A program made the translations under genes and the position numbers. A DNA stretch of 64,000 nucleotides from an uncultured Oscillospiraceae bacterium (GTDB taxonomy: Bacteria > Bacillota > Clostridia > Oscillospirales > Oscillospiraceae). Shown in pieces: positions 8,955-16,964 of the stretch. The stretch is taken from positions 1 through 64,000 of the forward strand of contig CATABD010000001.1 in the NCBI GenBank assembly GCA_949494735.1. The letters run 5' to 3'. The notes beneath the pieces are model-generated. The model had not been told where the DNA came from. It made no database searches and saw only the letters and a program-made list of their open reading frames with translations. The first letter of the stretch is position 1, and each line of letters starts with the position of its first letter.

Positions 8955-9002
8955 CGCAGTCTGCGTTTTAGTTGTTCATAGAGAGGAGCGGAAATTGATA
9001 TT

Positions 9003-9611
9003 ATGTATCCCCTGATTGAAATCAAAACTGTCCCCATTGAAATCGAGATGAAGGTGTCCCACGCCAAGCTGGAATATACCCGCGGAACCGCAGACCTGGA
9101 GATTTCCCGAGGGGACGGCGGGCTGAGCATCAAGAGCCGGCCCATCAAGCTGAACATCGACACCTTCGAGGCCCGCAATTCTGTGGTCCCCACTGCCATG
9201 CGCTCTGTGGAGCAGTATGCCCAACAGGGCCAGCAGGCCTCCTACACCGCCACCGCCACCTACGCCCAGCAGGGGCAGATGCTTCTGGAGGCAAAAATCG
9301 GGCAGGACATGATTACAAAATTCGCGGCCGACGCAACCATGAAAAATTACAAGCCCAATGTGGGCCTGGAGTTCCTCCCCTCCGTTCCCCCGGAGATCAC
9401 CTGGGATCCGGGAGAGATGCATATCCGCTATGAGATGGATAAGCTGAATTTCGACTGGCGGATGAATGAACCACAGTTTGAGTTCACACCTGGCGACATT
9501 GAGCTGACCGTCAAGCAGCAGCCCGATGTGCTCATCAAGTACGTGGGCGGCCCTATTTACGTGCCCCCGTCCTCCGATCCCAACTATACGCCCGTAGACG
9601 TGGAGGCGTAA
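9003..9611 (+). CDS. YviE-like flagellar-operon protein (DUF6470 family)
   Basis: A 202-residue protein matching the Bacillus YviE type: it begins with IEIKTVPIEIEMKVSHAKLEY, has an alternating beta pattern, and a late region ITWDPGEMHIRYEMDKLNFDW. Its position between flgL and fliW is the same as yviE in Bacillus. No enzyme motif, signal peptide or membrane segment is present. The function is unknown; co-expression with late flagellar genes suggests a role in filament assembly or its control. Confidence 0.75.
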   Translation: MYPLIEIKTVPIEIEMKVSHAKLEYTRGTADLEISRGDGGLSIKSRPIKLNIDTFEARNSVVPTAMRSVEQYAQQGQQASYTATATYAQQGQMLLEAKIGQDMITKFAADATMKNYKPNVGLEFLPSVPPEITWDPGEMHIRYEMDKLNFDWRMNEPQFEFTPGDIELTVKQQPDVLIKYVGGPIYVPPSSDPNYTPVDVEA

Positions 9612-9654
9612 TACCTCCGCGCCTGCCCAGCGCCCATCGCGCATGGAGGTTTTC

Positions 9655-10107
9655 GTGAAGCTGTATACCAAATATTTCGGTGAAATCGAATATCTGGAGG
9701 AGGATCTCCTCCATTTTACCGCCGGCCCCTTCGGATTTGAAGGAGAACGGGAGTTTCTCCTTTTGCCCTTCGAGGGAAGTTCCGGCACCCTTCTGTGCTT
9801 CCAGAGTGCACACACACCCGCACTGGCCTTTGTGGCCATGGATCCCTTTGCCCTTCTGCCCGAATACGACCCCGTCCTCCAGCCCCAGGAATTGGAGGAG
9901 TTGGGCGTGTCCGACAGCCAGGAGCTGGGTTTCTATGTGTTGTGTGTGGTGAAGAAGCCTGTCTCCGACAGTACCGTCAATCTGAAGTGCCCTGTTGCCA
10001 TCAATCCGGAAACCCGGGCCGCCCGGCAGGTCATTTTGGAGTCGGACGTCTACGAGATGCGCCACTCCCTGGCCCAATTCGGCACAGAGGAGGGCGCGCC
10101 ATGTTGA
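9655..10107 (+). CDS. fliW: Flagellar assembly factor FliW
   Basis: A 150-residue FliW protein (begins MKLYTKYFGEIEYLEEDLLHF; includes FALLPEYDP and VNLKCPVAINPETRAARQVIL near the end). FliW binds CsrA and releases it from flagellin mRNA; flagellin in turn titrates FliW, forming a partner-switch. The GTG at 9655 is preferred because GGAGG at 9645-9649 sits 5 bases before it; the ATG at 9643 overlaps that site. The 3' end overlaps csrA by 7 bases, which fits the stoichiometric FliW-CsrA partnership. Confidence 0.94.
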   Translation: MKLYTKYFGEIEYLEEDLLHFTAGPFGFEGEREFLLLPFEGSSGTLLCFQSAHTPALAFVAMDPFALLPEYDPVLQPQELEELGVSDSQELGFYVLCVVKKPVSDSTVNLKCPVAINPETRAARQVILESDVYEMRHSLAQFGTEEGAPC

Positions 10108-10409
10108 TCCTGCAACGCAAAGCCGGCGAGGCCCTGGTCATCGGCGAGGATATCACCATCCGGGTCGTCTCGGTGGACGGTACGCGGGTGCGCTTGGCCA
10201 TTGCCGCCCCGGAGGATGTCCCCATCCTGCGCAGCGAGCTGGTAACCGCCACCGCCGCCAACCGGGATTCCGCCATGGAAGAGGGAACCCCCGCCGATCT
10301 TCTGGACCTGCTGGGCGGCGTGCTGGACCATAGGCGGGACGATCCCGGTGTTCCTCCCGCCAAAACCCCCGCACCAACCCCGGTTCCACCGGAGGGAAAG
10401 GAGGACTGA
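10101..10409 (+). CDS. csrA: Carbon storage regulator CsrA with long C-terminal tail
   Basis: Residues 1-48 are a typical CsrA fold (MLILQRKAGEALVIGEDITI, then VRLAIAAPEDVPILRSEL with the RNA-contacting arginine near 44). CsrA binds GGA motifs in mRNA leaders, classically that of flagellin, to block translation. The total of 102 residues is well above the usual 60-75; the extra part holds a leucine-rich short helix (DLLDLLGGVLDHR) and a Pro-rich end. The ATG lies inside the fliW end. AGGAGGGCG precedes it. Confidence 0.93.
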   Translation: MLILQRKAGEALVIGEDITIRVVSVDGTRVRLAIAAPEDVPILRSELVTATAANRDSAMEEGTPADLLDLLGGVLDHRRDDPGVPPAKTPAPTPVPPEGKED

Positions 10410-10412
10410 CCT

Positions 10413-10595
10413 ATGATGGAGTCCATCGCCAGCATGGCCATGGGCATGAGCGCGGCTTCCTTCGCCACCAACTACTCCATGGCCGTCACTAAAAAGATGA
10501 TGGATTCTCAGGAGTTGGCTGGCCAGGAGCTGATGAAGATGCTTGAGGCCGTCCCTGCCCCCGCCAAAGGACAGTACATTGACGTGTACGCCTGA
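10413..10595 (+). CDS. yjfB: YjfB-family putative motility protein
   Basis: A 60-residue protein (MMESIASMAMGMSAASFATNYSMAV ... LMKMLEAVP) matching the YjfB_motility family (PF14070). The family is found near flagellar genes; its role is not established. GGAAAGGAGG precedes two adjacent ATG codons (10413 and 10416), either of which may be used. It is the last gene before a strong terminator and takes the place where flagellin (hag) stands in Bacillus. Confidence 0.8.
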   Translation: MMESIASMAMGMSAASFATNYSMAVTKKMMDSQELAGQELMKMLEAVPAPAKGQYIDVYA

Positions 10596-10599
10596 ACCC

Positions 10600-10628
10600 A
10601 AAAAGCCGGCCTGTGGGCCGGCTTTTTT
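10600..10628 (+). terminator. Terminator of the flgM-yjfB operon
   Basis: AAAAAGCCGGCC (10600-10611) pairs with GGCCGGCTTTTTT (10616-10628) around a 4-base loop. Strong intrinsic terminator with a T6 run. Confidence 0.93.
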
Positions 10629-10641
10629 ATGCCCTTTTCGG

Positions 10642-10668
10642 TTGATTTCACTGCCGCATGGGTATAAT
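10642..10668 (+). promoter_or_regulatory. Sigma-A-type promoter for the AAA+ gene
   Basis: TTGATT (10642-10647), a 15-base spacer and a perfect TATAAT (10663-10668). The spacer is short for a standard promoter. Transcription would start near 10675, which excludes the upstream ATG at 10658 and supports the ATG at 10700. Confidence 0.6.
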
Positions 10669-10699
10669 CACGGAAAAACCGTACTGCGGAGGCCGTCTC

Positions 10700-12004
10700 A
10701 TGGATTTTTCCCAATTTTGCGCCTGTCTCTCCGGCCACTCTGCCCTGCTTCAGCAGCGGGTGGATGTCTGCGCCGGACTTGGGCGCAGCTATGAATTTTC
10801 CCCCTGCCAAATGCCGCCGGGCTGCAGGCCCGGACAGACAGGGCTGGGCTTCTGGCGGGACAGGGCAGGCTACCTGCTCTATTTTCGTCCCGCCGTGGCC
10901 TATTCCGGTAGCGATCCCCGCCTGCGCCGCTTCTTTGCCCAGGGGAGCATTCAGCGCTTTCCCAGCTTCCAGCCCATGGCGGACTGCCTTCGGACGCTGG
11001 GTGGCCCCTCCCCCATGCCCGCTTCTTTTCAATCGCTGAATCAATATCTCCAGCACCGGATTCTGGGCCAGGAGCGGGCCGTGATGGCCGCCGCCTTCAA
11101 GCTGTGGGCCCACGCCTGCAAACGGGAGCCGCAGCGCCCCCTTTCCCTCATCTTTTACGGCCCCACCGGGGTAGGCAAATCGGAGCTGGGCAAGGCCATT
11201 GCCCCGGCCCTTAACCACTGCGTGGGGGAGGAGCGCTACCGCCTGGTATGGACCGAGCTCAACACCTTTACCCAAGCCCACTCCGCCTACCGCCTCACCG
11301 GCGCGCCCCCCGGTTACGTGGGCTATGACGATCCGCCGGTGCTGGAGGCGGTGCGCCGCTGCCCCCACACCGTGTTCATGTTTGACGAGCTGGATAAAGC
11401 CCACCCGGAGGTGATTAAGGTCTTCATGTCCATCCTGGATGAAGGCCGCTGTACCGCCCGGCAGGAGGACAAACAGGGCAGCCGGGAGCTGGACTTCCGC
11501 CGCTGCATCCTTTTGTTTACCACCAACACCGACCTGTCCGGCGCCCGGCGGCTGGGCTTTGCCCCGCCCCAGGCTTCTTCCGCCGCTCCGGGCCAGGACA
11601 GCGCCCTCCCCACCACCCCCGCCGCACTGGCGCGGCAGCTGTTTCAGGCCGATGAGACCGCCCGGCACGCCCTGGCACGCTCCGGCGTGCTCCGGGAGAT
11701 CACAGGCCGGTTCAGCGGGCTTGTGGGCTTCCAACCCCTGGACGAGCCCTCCCGCGTGGACATCACCGCCAAGCAGGTCGCAGCCCTGGCCCGGGAATAC
11801 GGCTTAAACGTGGTCCGGGTGGCCCCGGAGCTGGCCCGGGCACTCACCCCCCGAAACGCCCTCTCCCCCCGCTCCACTGTCCCTATGCTGGAGGGAATCC
11901 TTTCCCCTGTCTTTCTCTCCTGCGCCCCATCCGTCCGAAAAGGGGAAGCCCTCTGCCTCTCCGGCAGCGTGGAACATATGCGGCTTGCCCCTGTCCAGGA
12001 ATAG
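10700..12004 (+). CDS. Solitary ClpB/ClpA D2-like AAA+ ATPase
   Basis: A 434-residue protein. Residues 1-110 have no family I recognise. Residues 118-385 are a Clp-type D2 AAA+ module: ILGQERAV, Walker A GPTGVGKS (154-161), pore-loop GYVGY (205-209), Walker B VFMFDELDKAHPEV (225-238), sensor-1 LLFTTNTDL (271-279), and a GRFSGLVGFQPL segment where ClpB has its arginine-finger region. The D1 ring, N-domain and ClpP-binding loop of true Clp proteins are missing. The last 50 residues are a reduced C-terminal lid. ATG at 10700 follows GCGGAGG. Monocistronic, between terminators. Substrate unknown. Confidence 0.75.
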   Translation: MDFSQFCACLSGHSALLQQRVDVCAGLGRSYEFSPCQMPPGCRPGQTGLGFWRDRAGYLLYFRPAVAYSGSDPRLRRFFAQGSIQRFPSFQPMADCLRTLGGPSPMPASFQSLNQYLQHRILGQERAVMAAAFKLWAHACKREPQRPLSLIFYGPTGVGKSELGKAIAPALNHCVGEERYRLVWTELNTFTQAHSAYRLTGAPPGYVGYDDPPVLEAVRRCPHTVFMFDELDKAHPEVIKVFMSILDEGRCTARQEDKQGSRELDFRRCILLFTTNTDLSGARRLGFAPPQASSAAPGQDSALPTTPAALARQLFQADETARHALARSGVLREITGRFSGLVGFQPLDEPSRVDITAKQVAALAREYGLNVVRVAPELARALTPRNALSPRSTVPMLEGILSPVFLSCAPSVRKGEALCLSGSVEHMRLAPVQE

Positions 12005-12043
12005 GAAACCGCTGAGGGAGCGCGCTCCCTCAGCGGTTTTCCA
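12005..12043. terminator. Bidirectional terminator between convergent genes
   Basis: AAACCGCTGAGGGAGCG and CGCTCCCTCAGCGGTTT form a nearly perfect 17-bp stem centred near 12023, ending in TTTT on the + side. It serves the AAA+ gene (+) and the minus-strand membrane-protein gene ending at 12061. Confidence 0.9.
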
Positions 12044-12060
12044 TAGCTTAATCGCGCAGG

Positions 12061-13125
12061 TCACTTCAGAATTTCGATCTCATCGGTGCTGGGATCCTGG
12101 CGGTACAGGTGGAGCCCATCGGAACTCACCAGATAACCACCCATAAACCGATTGGTTCCATCCTCTCTGCTGTAGACATTGACGCGGATACAGGCCACAT
12201 CATCCACCATCTCAACGCCGTCAATGGGGAACACCACATATTGATCCATGGATTCCCCCGGCAGCCCCAGCTCCGCAGGCGTCATGCTGGAAATCCGGTC
12301 CTGGGCGCCCTGCTGGCCTATAGGCCGCTGGCCCATGCTGCCGGTGGTGTCCGGCGGCGGCGCAGTAACCTTGCCAAGAATTTCATCCGCTGTGACCACA
12401 CACTGGCCCGGCGACCAGGATATGCGCACCGTAATCACCATATCCGGCGTCTCGTCCACCGGCTCCGCCGATTCCTCCGGCGGCGGGGACTGGGGCGCCT
12501 CCGACCCCTCCGGCTGACCGCTCTCCTCGCCCTCCGGCGCAGCGCTCTCCACAACCTCCGGTTCCGGCTTGGGCAGGTTCCGGGCCATCAGCACCATCCC
12601 CTCCCCGGTCTTGAAATCCGGCTGCTCCCGTTGGCGGACAAGCTCTTCATCCACCACATAATACCTGGGGTCAGCACTTTTCAGCTGCTTTACATAGGTC
12701 TCCGCCGCCTTGCCGCTGTCTACCAGGTCGGTATAGGTGTAAGTAATGGTCTTGGCCAGCACGGCTTGGGCCGCGAACTCGTCCGCCTCCAGCACCATGC
12801 CCGGCACCTTCTCATCGCCCACCGGCAGCTCAGTGGGCAGCACCGGGGACTCCGGCTCTACCGACACTGTGGCGTCCGGATCCTTGTCCGCATTGCGCCC
12901 CGGCAGAACAAAGACAAAGATAATGACCGCCGCGGCGATGATAACTACCGCCGGGATGAGCATTAGAATTGGGAACTTCTTCTTTTTTTCCTGGCCAGCC
13001 TCGTCCACTGCCTCCGGCCCCGGCCCGCCCTTGCCCTTTTTAACCTTTTTTTCCTTGGGCGGCTTTTCCTTTTTGGTTTTTTTCTCCTTGGGCGCCTTGG
13101 GGCCCTTTGCTTTTCCTATCGGCAT
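12061..13125 (-). CDS. Single-pass membrane protein with basic cytoplasmic tail, function unknown
   Basis: A 354-residue protein I do not recognise. Residues 1-50 are extremely Lys/Pro-rich (repeats of PKEKK type); residues 51-74 form one strong transmembrane helix (FPILMLIPAVVIIAAAVIIF); the rest would be outside the membrane, with a folded part (about 110-180), a Pro/Glu-rich linker (about 185-230) and a second folded part to the C-terminus. It follows the FtsA/PilM-like gene by 28 bases, so they are probably one operon. An actin-like protein beside a bitopic membrane protein is reminiscent of PilM-PilN, but no PilN sequence similarity is visible. AGAGGTG precedes the ATG. Confidence 0.6.
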   Translation of the reverse strand: MPIGKAKGPKAPKEKKTKKEKPPKEKKVKKGKGGPGPEAVDEAGQEKKKKFPILMLIPAVVIIAAAVIIFVFVLPGRNADKDPDATVSVEPESPVLPTELPVGDEKVPGMVLEADEFAAQAVLAKTITYTYTDLVDSGKAAETYVKQLKSADPRYYVVDEELVRQREQPDFKTGEGMVLMARNLPKPEPEVVESAAPEGEESGQPEGSEAPQSPPPEESAEPVDETPDMVITVRISWSPGQCVVTADEILGKVTAPPPDTTGSMGQRPIGQQGAQDRISSMTPAELGLPGESMDQYVVFPIDGVEMVDDVACIRVNVYSREDGTNRFMGGYLVSSDGLHLYRQDPSTDEIEILK

Positions 13126-13153
13126 GGAAACAACACCTCTTGCGTCTATGCTA

Positions 13154-15040
13154 TTAAATCAGGGAAATGGTCACACGGTCTTGTGCTTTTACCGTATACT
13201 GGAAGCCCCGCTCTACGCCGTTGACCTCCAGGCGCACCGCCCTGTCCAAGTGCTCAAAGTCGATACCGGAATACTCCAGCAGATCCATCAGGTGATAAGC
13301 GCCCCTATCCTCCCTGGCCGGGAGGGTCAGCGGCTCGCCGTTCAGGCTGATGTGCAGCTCGCCGCTGAGGGAAGAGGGCCTCACCGGGGATTCCGTGGGC
13401 GTCACCGGCGGCCGGACCGCCGGCGGCACAGCCTCCCGCCGGGGGGTGGGAGGCGTCTGCCGCAGGGTGAGCACCACGTCCCCCTGGCCCAGCTGCGTGT
13501 CCATGGAGGCCGGGGAATTGTTCACCATCACCTTGCCGTAAAACTCAGGGCCCAGCAGTTCCGCCACGGTGCGGCTGGCTTCCGCCCCATGCCGCGCGGG
13601 CACGAAACGGATATGGTCTCCGGCGTGAATGACGGTAGACAGCGCGGCCTCCTCCTCGTTCACCCGCAGCACAGCGGGGACCGCGGGCTCCCCGCGGAAC
13701 ACCAGCCGCTTGCCGTCCAGGGTAACGCTCAAGCTCTTTCCCGTCTTTCCCACCATATCGCCATAGCTGTAGCCGTTCATCAGCAAAATGTCCCGCAGGG
13801 TGAGCACCCCGTTACGAAACAGCTTGGCGCTCTGGCCGTTCAGGGTGACCACATAGCTGTCGTTTAAAAGCCCCAGGCCCGCCGATATGGCGATGCCCAG
13901 CGGGGTGGCATACTCCGGCTTCTCCAACTCCACGCTGTCGGAAAACACAGAGAGCGCGAAATTGTTCCCCGCGATGGCCACCCGCCTGTCGTCCATCTCC
14001 AGCTTTTCCGCCACCTTCTCCCGCAGCCCGGTCAGCCTGCTGCCGCCGCCCGCCAGGAATACGGCGGAGGGGGCGGCGTCGTTGACGCTCAAGATCTGCT
14101 TGGCAATGGCGTCCGCCAGCCGGTTCATAGGCTCCTGGATGGCCTGGACCACTTCGGCAGCGGCAATGCGCTCTTCCTGGCCCAAAATATTCCGGCAGCG
14201 GATCAGGTCGTCGCTCTCCCCAATGGCCCGCTTCACCTGCTCGGCCGTTTTAAAATCCACCAGGAAGGAGCGCATAATGGCCTCGGTCACCTCGTCCCCA
14301 GCCACAGTGGCCATGGTATAGCCCACCACGCTGCCGTCCCGGCACAGGGCGATGTCGGTGGTGCCCGCGCCGATGTCCACCATCGCCAGATTCAACAGCC
14401 GCAGCTCGGCTGGAATGGCCGCGTTCATGGCCGCGATGGGCTCCAACGTCATACTGGACACCTGGAGGCCTGCGGCGCGCATGGCGGCATACAGGCTCTC
14501 CACCACCTCGCCTGGCAGGAAGGTGGCCACCACATCGGCCTCCATCCGGCGCCCGGTGTGGAATTGGAGGTTATTCATGGGGTAGTTGTCCAGCCGGTAC
14601 TGGGCCACGGTATAGCCCACCAGGAACATCTGGCGGCGGTCAGCGCCATCGTTTTGGAGCGCCTCCTCCGCAGCGGACACCGCCCCGGCCTCTAACGCGC
14701 CAATCTGTTCGGCATCAATGGACTGCTCCTCGGGCAGCTCCAGCGTAAAGGACCCCTTCTGGGTGCGCAGGGCCCGCCCTGCGGCGGCCACGCTCACCCG
14801 CTCCAGCCGGATACCCAAACGGCCCTCCAGCCGTTCCGTCACCGTCCGGGCCAAAGCCCCCACCTGCTTGATGTCATCAATCTGGCCGTCCATCATGGCC
14901 CGTTTCCCGTGCTCGGCCATCTCCACATCCAGCACCTTCAGCCGGTCGCCCACCGGCCGGCCCACTACGCCCACCACACTGCGCGTTCCAATATCCAGGG
15001 CGAAAATCAGATCCTTGTCCTGGACCTTCCATTCTGCCAT
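13154..15040 (-). CDS. FtsA/PilM-like actin homologue with long C-terminal extension
   Basis: A 628-residue protein. Residues 10-390 are an FtsA-type actin fold: phosphate-1 FALDIGTRSVVGVV, SHS2-like insertion region, phosphate-2 AMVDIGAGTTDIAL, adenosine motif AVFLAGGGSRLTGL, and ATPLGIAISAGL. The remaining 240 residues are extra: they contain beta-rich modules starting with VTLNGQ or ISLNGEP and ending in turns such as HAGDHIRFVP, GQGDVVLTL and KAQDRVTISLI, which look like small beta-grasp (ThiS-like) domains separated by a Pro-rich linker. The usual membrane-targeting helix of FtsA is not evident. It is not beside ftsZ, so a dedicated rather than cell-division role is plausible. Upstream is the chemoreceptor terminator. 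Confidence 0.7.
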   Translation of the reverse strand: MAEWKVQDKDLIFALDIGTRSVVGVVGRPVGDRLKVLDVEMAEHGKRAMMDGQIDDIKQVGALARTVTERLEGRLGIRLERVSVAAAGRALRTQKGSFTLELPEEQSIDAEQIGALEAGAVSAAEEALQNDGADRRQMFLVGYTVAQYRLDNYPMNNLQFHTGRRMEADVVATFLPGEVVESLYAAMRAAGLQVSSMTLEPIAAMNAAIPAELRLLNLAMVDIGAGTTDIALCRDGSVVGYTMATVAGDEVTEAIMRSFLVDFKTAEQVKRAIGESDDLIRCRNILGQEERIAAAEVVQAIQEPMNRLADAIAKQILSVNDAAPSAVFLAGGGSRLTGLREKVAEKLEMDDRRVAIAGNNFALSVFSDSVELEKPEYATPLGIAISAGLGLLNDSYVVTLNGQSAKLFRNGVLTLRDILLMNGYSYGDMVGKTGKSLSVTLDGKRLVFRGEPAVPAVLRVNEEEAALSTVIHAGDHIRFVPARHGAEASRTVAELLGPEFYGKVMVNNSPASMDTQLGQGDVVLTLRQTPPTPRREAVPPAVRPPVTPTESPVRPSSLSGELHISLNGEPLTLPAREDRGAYHLMDLLEYSGIDFEHLDRAVRLEVNGVERGFQYTVKAQDRVTISLI

Positions 15041-15081
15041 AGGTCCGCTCCTCTCTTGCTGCGGCTTAGCCGGTCATAAAA

Positions 15082-15119
15082 GCTGCCAGGGGACGGCATG
15101 ACTGCCGCCCCCTGGCAGC
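15082..15119 (-). terminator. Hairpin terminator after the chemoreceptor gene
   Basis: GCTGCCAGGGG (15082-15092) pairs with CCCCTGGCAGC (15109-15119), with inner GC pairing. On the minus strand the stem is followed by only TTTTA, so termination may be partial, allowing read-through into the FtsA-like gene. Confidence 0.65.
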
Positions 15120-15134
15120 CTGTTTGGTTGCTGC

Positions 15135-16928
15135 TTAGTACTTGCTGAACACGCTGGCGGCGGAACCGCCGGCGGCGGGCTCATAGCTCTCCTCATAGGA
15201 GGAGGGGGCGGCGGCACTGTAAGCGGGCTGGGCCTTAGGCATGAAACCGTCCTGGCGCAGCTTGAAACGGGCCAGCAGCTCCTTCATCAAAGCGGCCTGG
15301 CTGGACAGCTCCTCGCTGGCGGCGGCAGACTCCTCGCTGGTAGCGGAGTTGGTCTGCACCACAGAACTGATCTGGTCGATTCCCTCGGTCACCTGGGCGA
15401 TGGCCTCGGACTCCTCTTCGGCAGCCTTGGCAATCTGCTGGACGGAAGACATCACCAAGCCGGCGCGCTCGTTGGTGGCCTGGAGCGCCACGGACACCTT
15501 CTGCACGATCTCGTTGCCCTCCTTGACGGACACGATGGAGCGGTCGATGAGCTCCTTGGTGGCCTTAGCCGCTTCGTCGGACTTGGCGGACAGGTTGCGC
15601 ACCTCGTCGGCCACCACGGCGAAGCCCTTGCCGGCGCTGCCTGCGCGGGCGGCTTCCACGGCGGCATTCAAGGCCAGGATGTTGGTCTGGAAGGCGATGT
15701 TCTCAATGGTGGCGATGATCTTGCCGATCTCGGAGGAGGAGTCGGAAATCTTCTCCATGGCGGACACCATCTGCTGCATGTATTCGGAGCTCTCGTTCAG
15801 GCTGCCGCTGGCGTCGTTGGCGTGGGACATGGCCTGCTCGCTGTTTTCGGCGTTCTTGCGGGAGTTGTTGGAGATCTCGGCGATGGTGGCGGACAGCTCC
15901 TCCACGGCGCTGGCCTGCTCGGTGGCGCCCTGGGCCAGGGACTGGGCGCCGGTGGACACCTGCTCGGCGCCTGCGGACACCTGCTCCGCGCTCTGGTTAA
16001 TCTGGGACAGGGCGTCGGACAGGCTGCGGTTGATGGCGCGGACGGAGGTGAGCACGCTGCTCAGAGCGCCCACATACATCTTTTCATCCTTGGTGCGCAC
16101 GTCAAAGTTGCCGTTGCCCATCTCCTCCAGCAGGCGGCATTCGTCGCTGATAACCTCGCTGAGGACGTGCTGGCTGGTACGCAGAGCGTCGCACATATCG
16201 CCCAGCTCACTGGTGCTCTGGTAGTCCACGGGGATGTCCAGCTTGCCCTCGCTGAAGCCGGTGAGGGCCACATGGACCTGCTCGGCAGGCACCACAATGC
16301 TCTTGATGATAATCAGGGCGATACGCATCACGATGATGGTGGCGACAACCATCACGCCCAGGATGATGCCGATGGCGATATTGGAGGTGAGATCCTGACG
16401 GCTGATAATATCCTTCTGAGCCTTCTGGAGGGTGGCGGCCAGGGCGTCGCCCTTTTCAGCGGCCTCCTTCAGCCTGGGGGAGCAGGAGGTGGCGATCATG
16501 CTGGCGGCCTCGGTACGGCTTTCGGCGGTATTGCTGCGAGCCACGCTGACAATTTTCTCGGCCTCCACCTCCCACGCCTCTACGGTGTCCACGAAAGCGT
16601 TCAGCTCGGCCTTGCTCTCCAGAGGATAAATCTTCTCCAGCTCGTCCAAGCGCTCCTTCAGCTCGCCCACCTTCTGGGTAGTGGTGTCCAGATTGGACAG
16701 GTCTCCGCCCAGCACTGCGTCGCGCAGGCTGCGCCCAGCGATGTTGTAGTCAACGCGGCATTCGAACACAATGCTGTTGGCGCCGACATAATCATCCAGA
16801 ATATCATTGTACTGGCCCTTCTGCATGGTCATCAGGATGATAGACGTGATGATGATGGCCACGGAGACAACGATTGTGACACCGAACCCCAGGATCAGAC
16901 TCTTCTTGATCTTCATGTTTTTAATCAT
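15135..16928 (-). CDS. Methyl-accepting chemotaxis protein
   Basis: A 597-residue transmembrane chemoreceptor. TM1 at about 11-33, an extracytoplasmic four-helix-bundle-like sensor domain (about 35-185, with DYNIAGRSLRDAVLGG typical of 4HB_MCP), TM2 at about 186-210, HAMP to about 265, then a long signalling domain with the hairpin tip ENIAFQTNILALNAAVEAARAG. The last 40 residues are a flexible tail; the CheR/CheB-tethering pentapeptide (NWETF type) is absent. The ligand cannot be told. TAGGAGG precedes the ATG. It lies 36 bases after the FtsE-like ATPase gene. Confidence 0.95.
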   Translation of the reverse strand: MIKNMKIKKSLILGFGVTIVVSVAIIITSIILMTMQKGQYNDILDDYVGANSIVFECRVDYNIAGRSLRDAVLGGDLSNLDTTTQKVGELKERLDELEKIYPLESKAELNAFVDTVEAWEVEAEKIVSVARSNTAESRTEAASMIATSCSPRLKEAAEKGDALAATLQKAQKDIISRQDLTSNIAIGIILGVMVVATIIVMRIALIIIKSIVVPAEQVHVALTGFSEGKLDIPVDYQSTSELGDMCDALRTSQHVLSEVISDECRLLEEMGNGNFDVRTKDEKMYVGALSSVLTSVRAINRSLSDALSQINQSAEQVSAGAEQVSTGAQSLAQGATEQASAVEELSATIAEISNNSRKNAENSEQAMSHANDASGSLNESSEYMQQMVSAMEKISDSSSEIGKIIATIENIAFQTNILALNAAVEAARAGSAGKGFAVVADEVRNLSAKSDEAAKATKELIDRSIVSVKEGNEIVQKVSVALQATNERAGLVMSSVQQIAKAAEEESEAIAQVTEGIDQISSVVQTNSATSEESAAASEELSSQAALMKELLARFKLRQDGFMPKAQPAYSAAAPSSYEESYEPAAGGSAASVFSKY

Positions 16929-16964
16929 GGACTCTTTCCTCCTAAATTTCTTGACTGTGGATTT

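Noticed and set aside
12061..13125. The bitopic membrane protein as FliL
   Set aside because: Although it has one N-terminal membrane helix, it is three times too long, has two soluble parts with a Pro/Glu linker, and shows no FliL domain.
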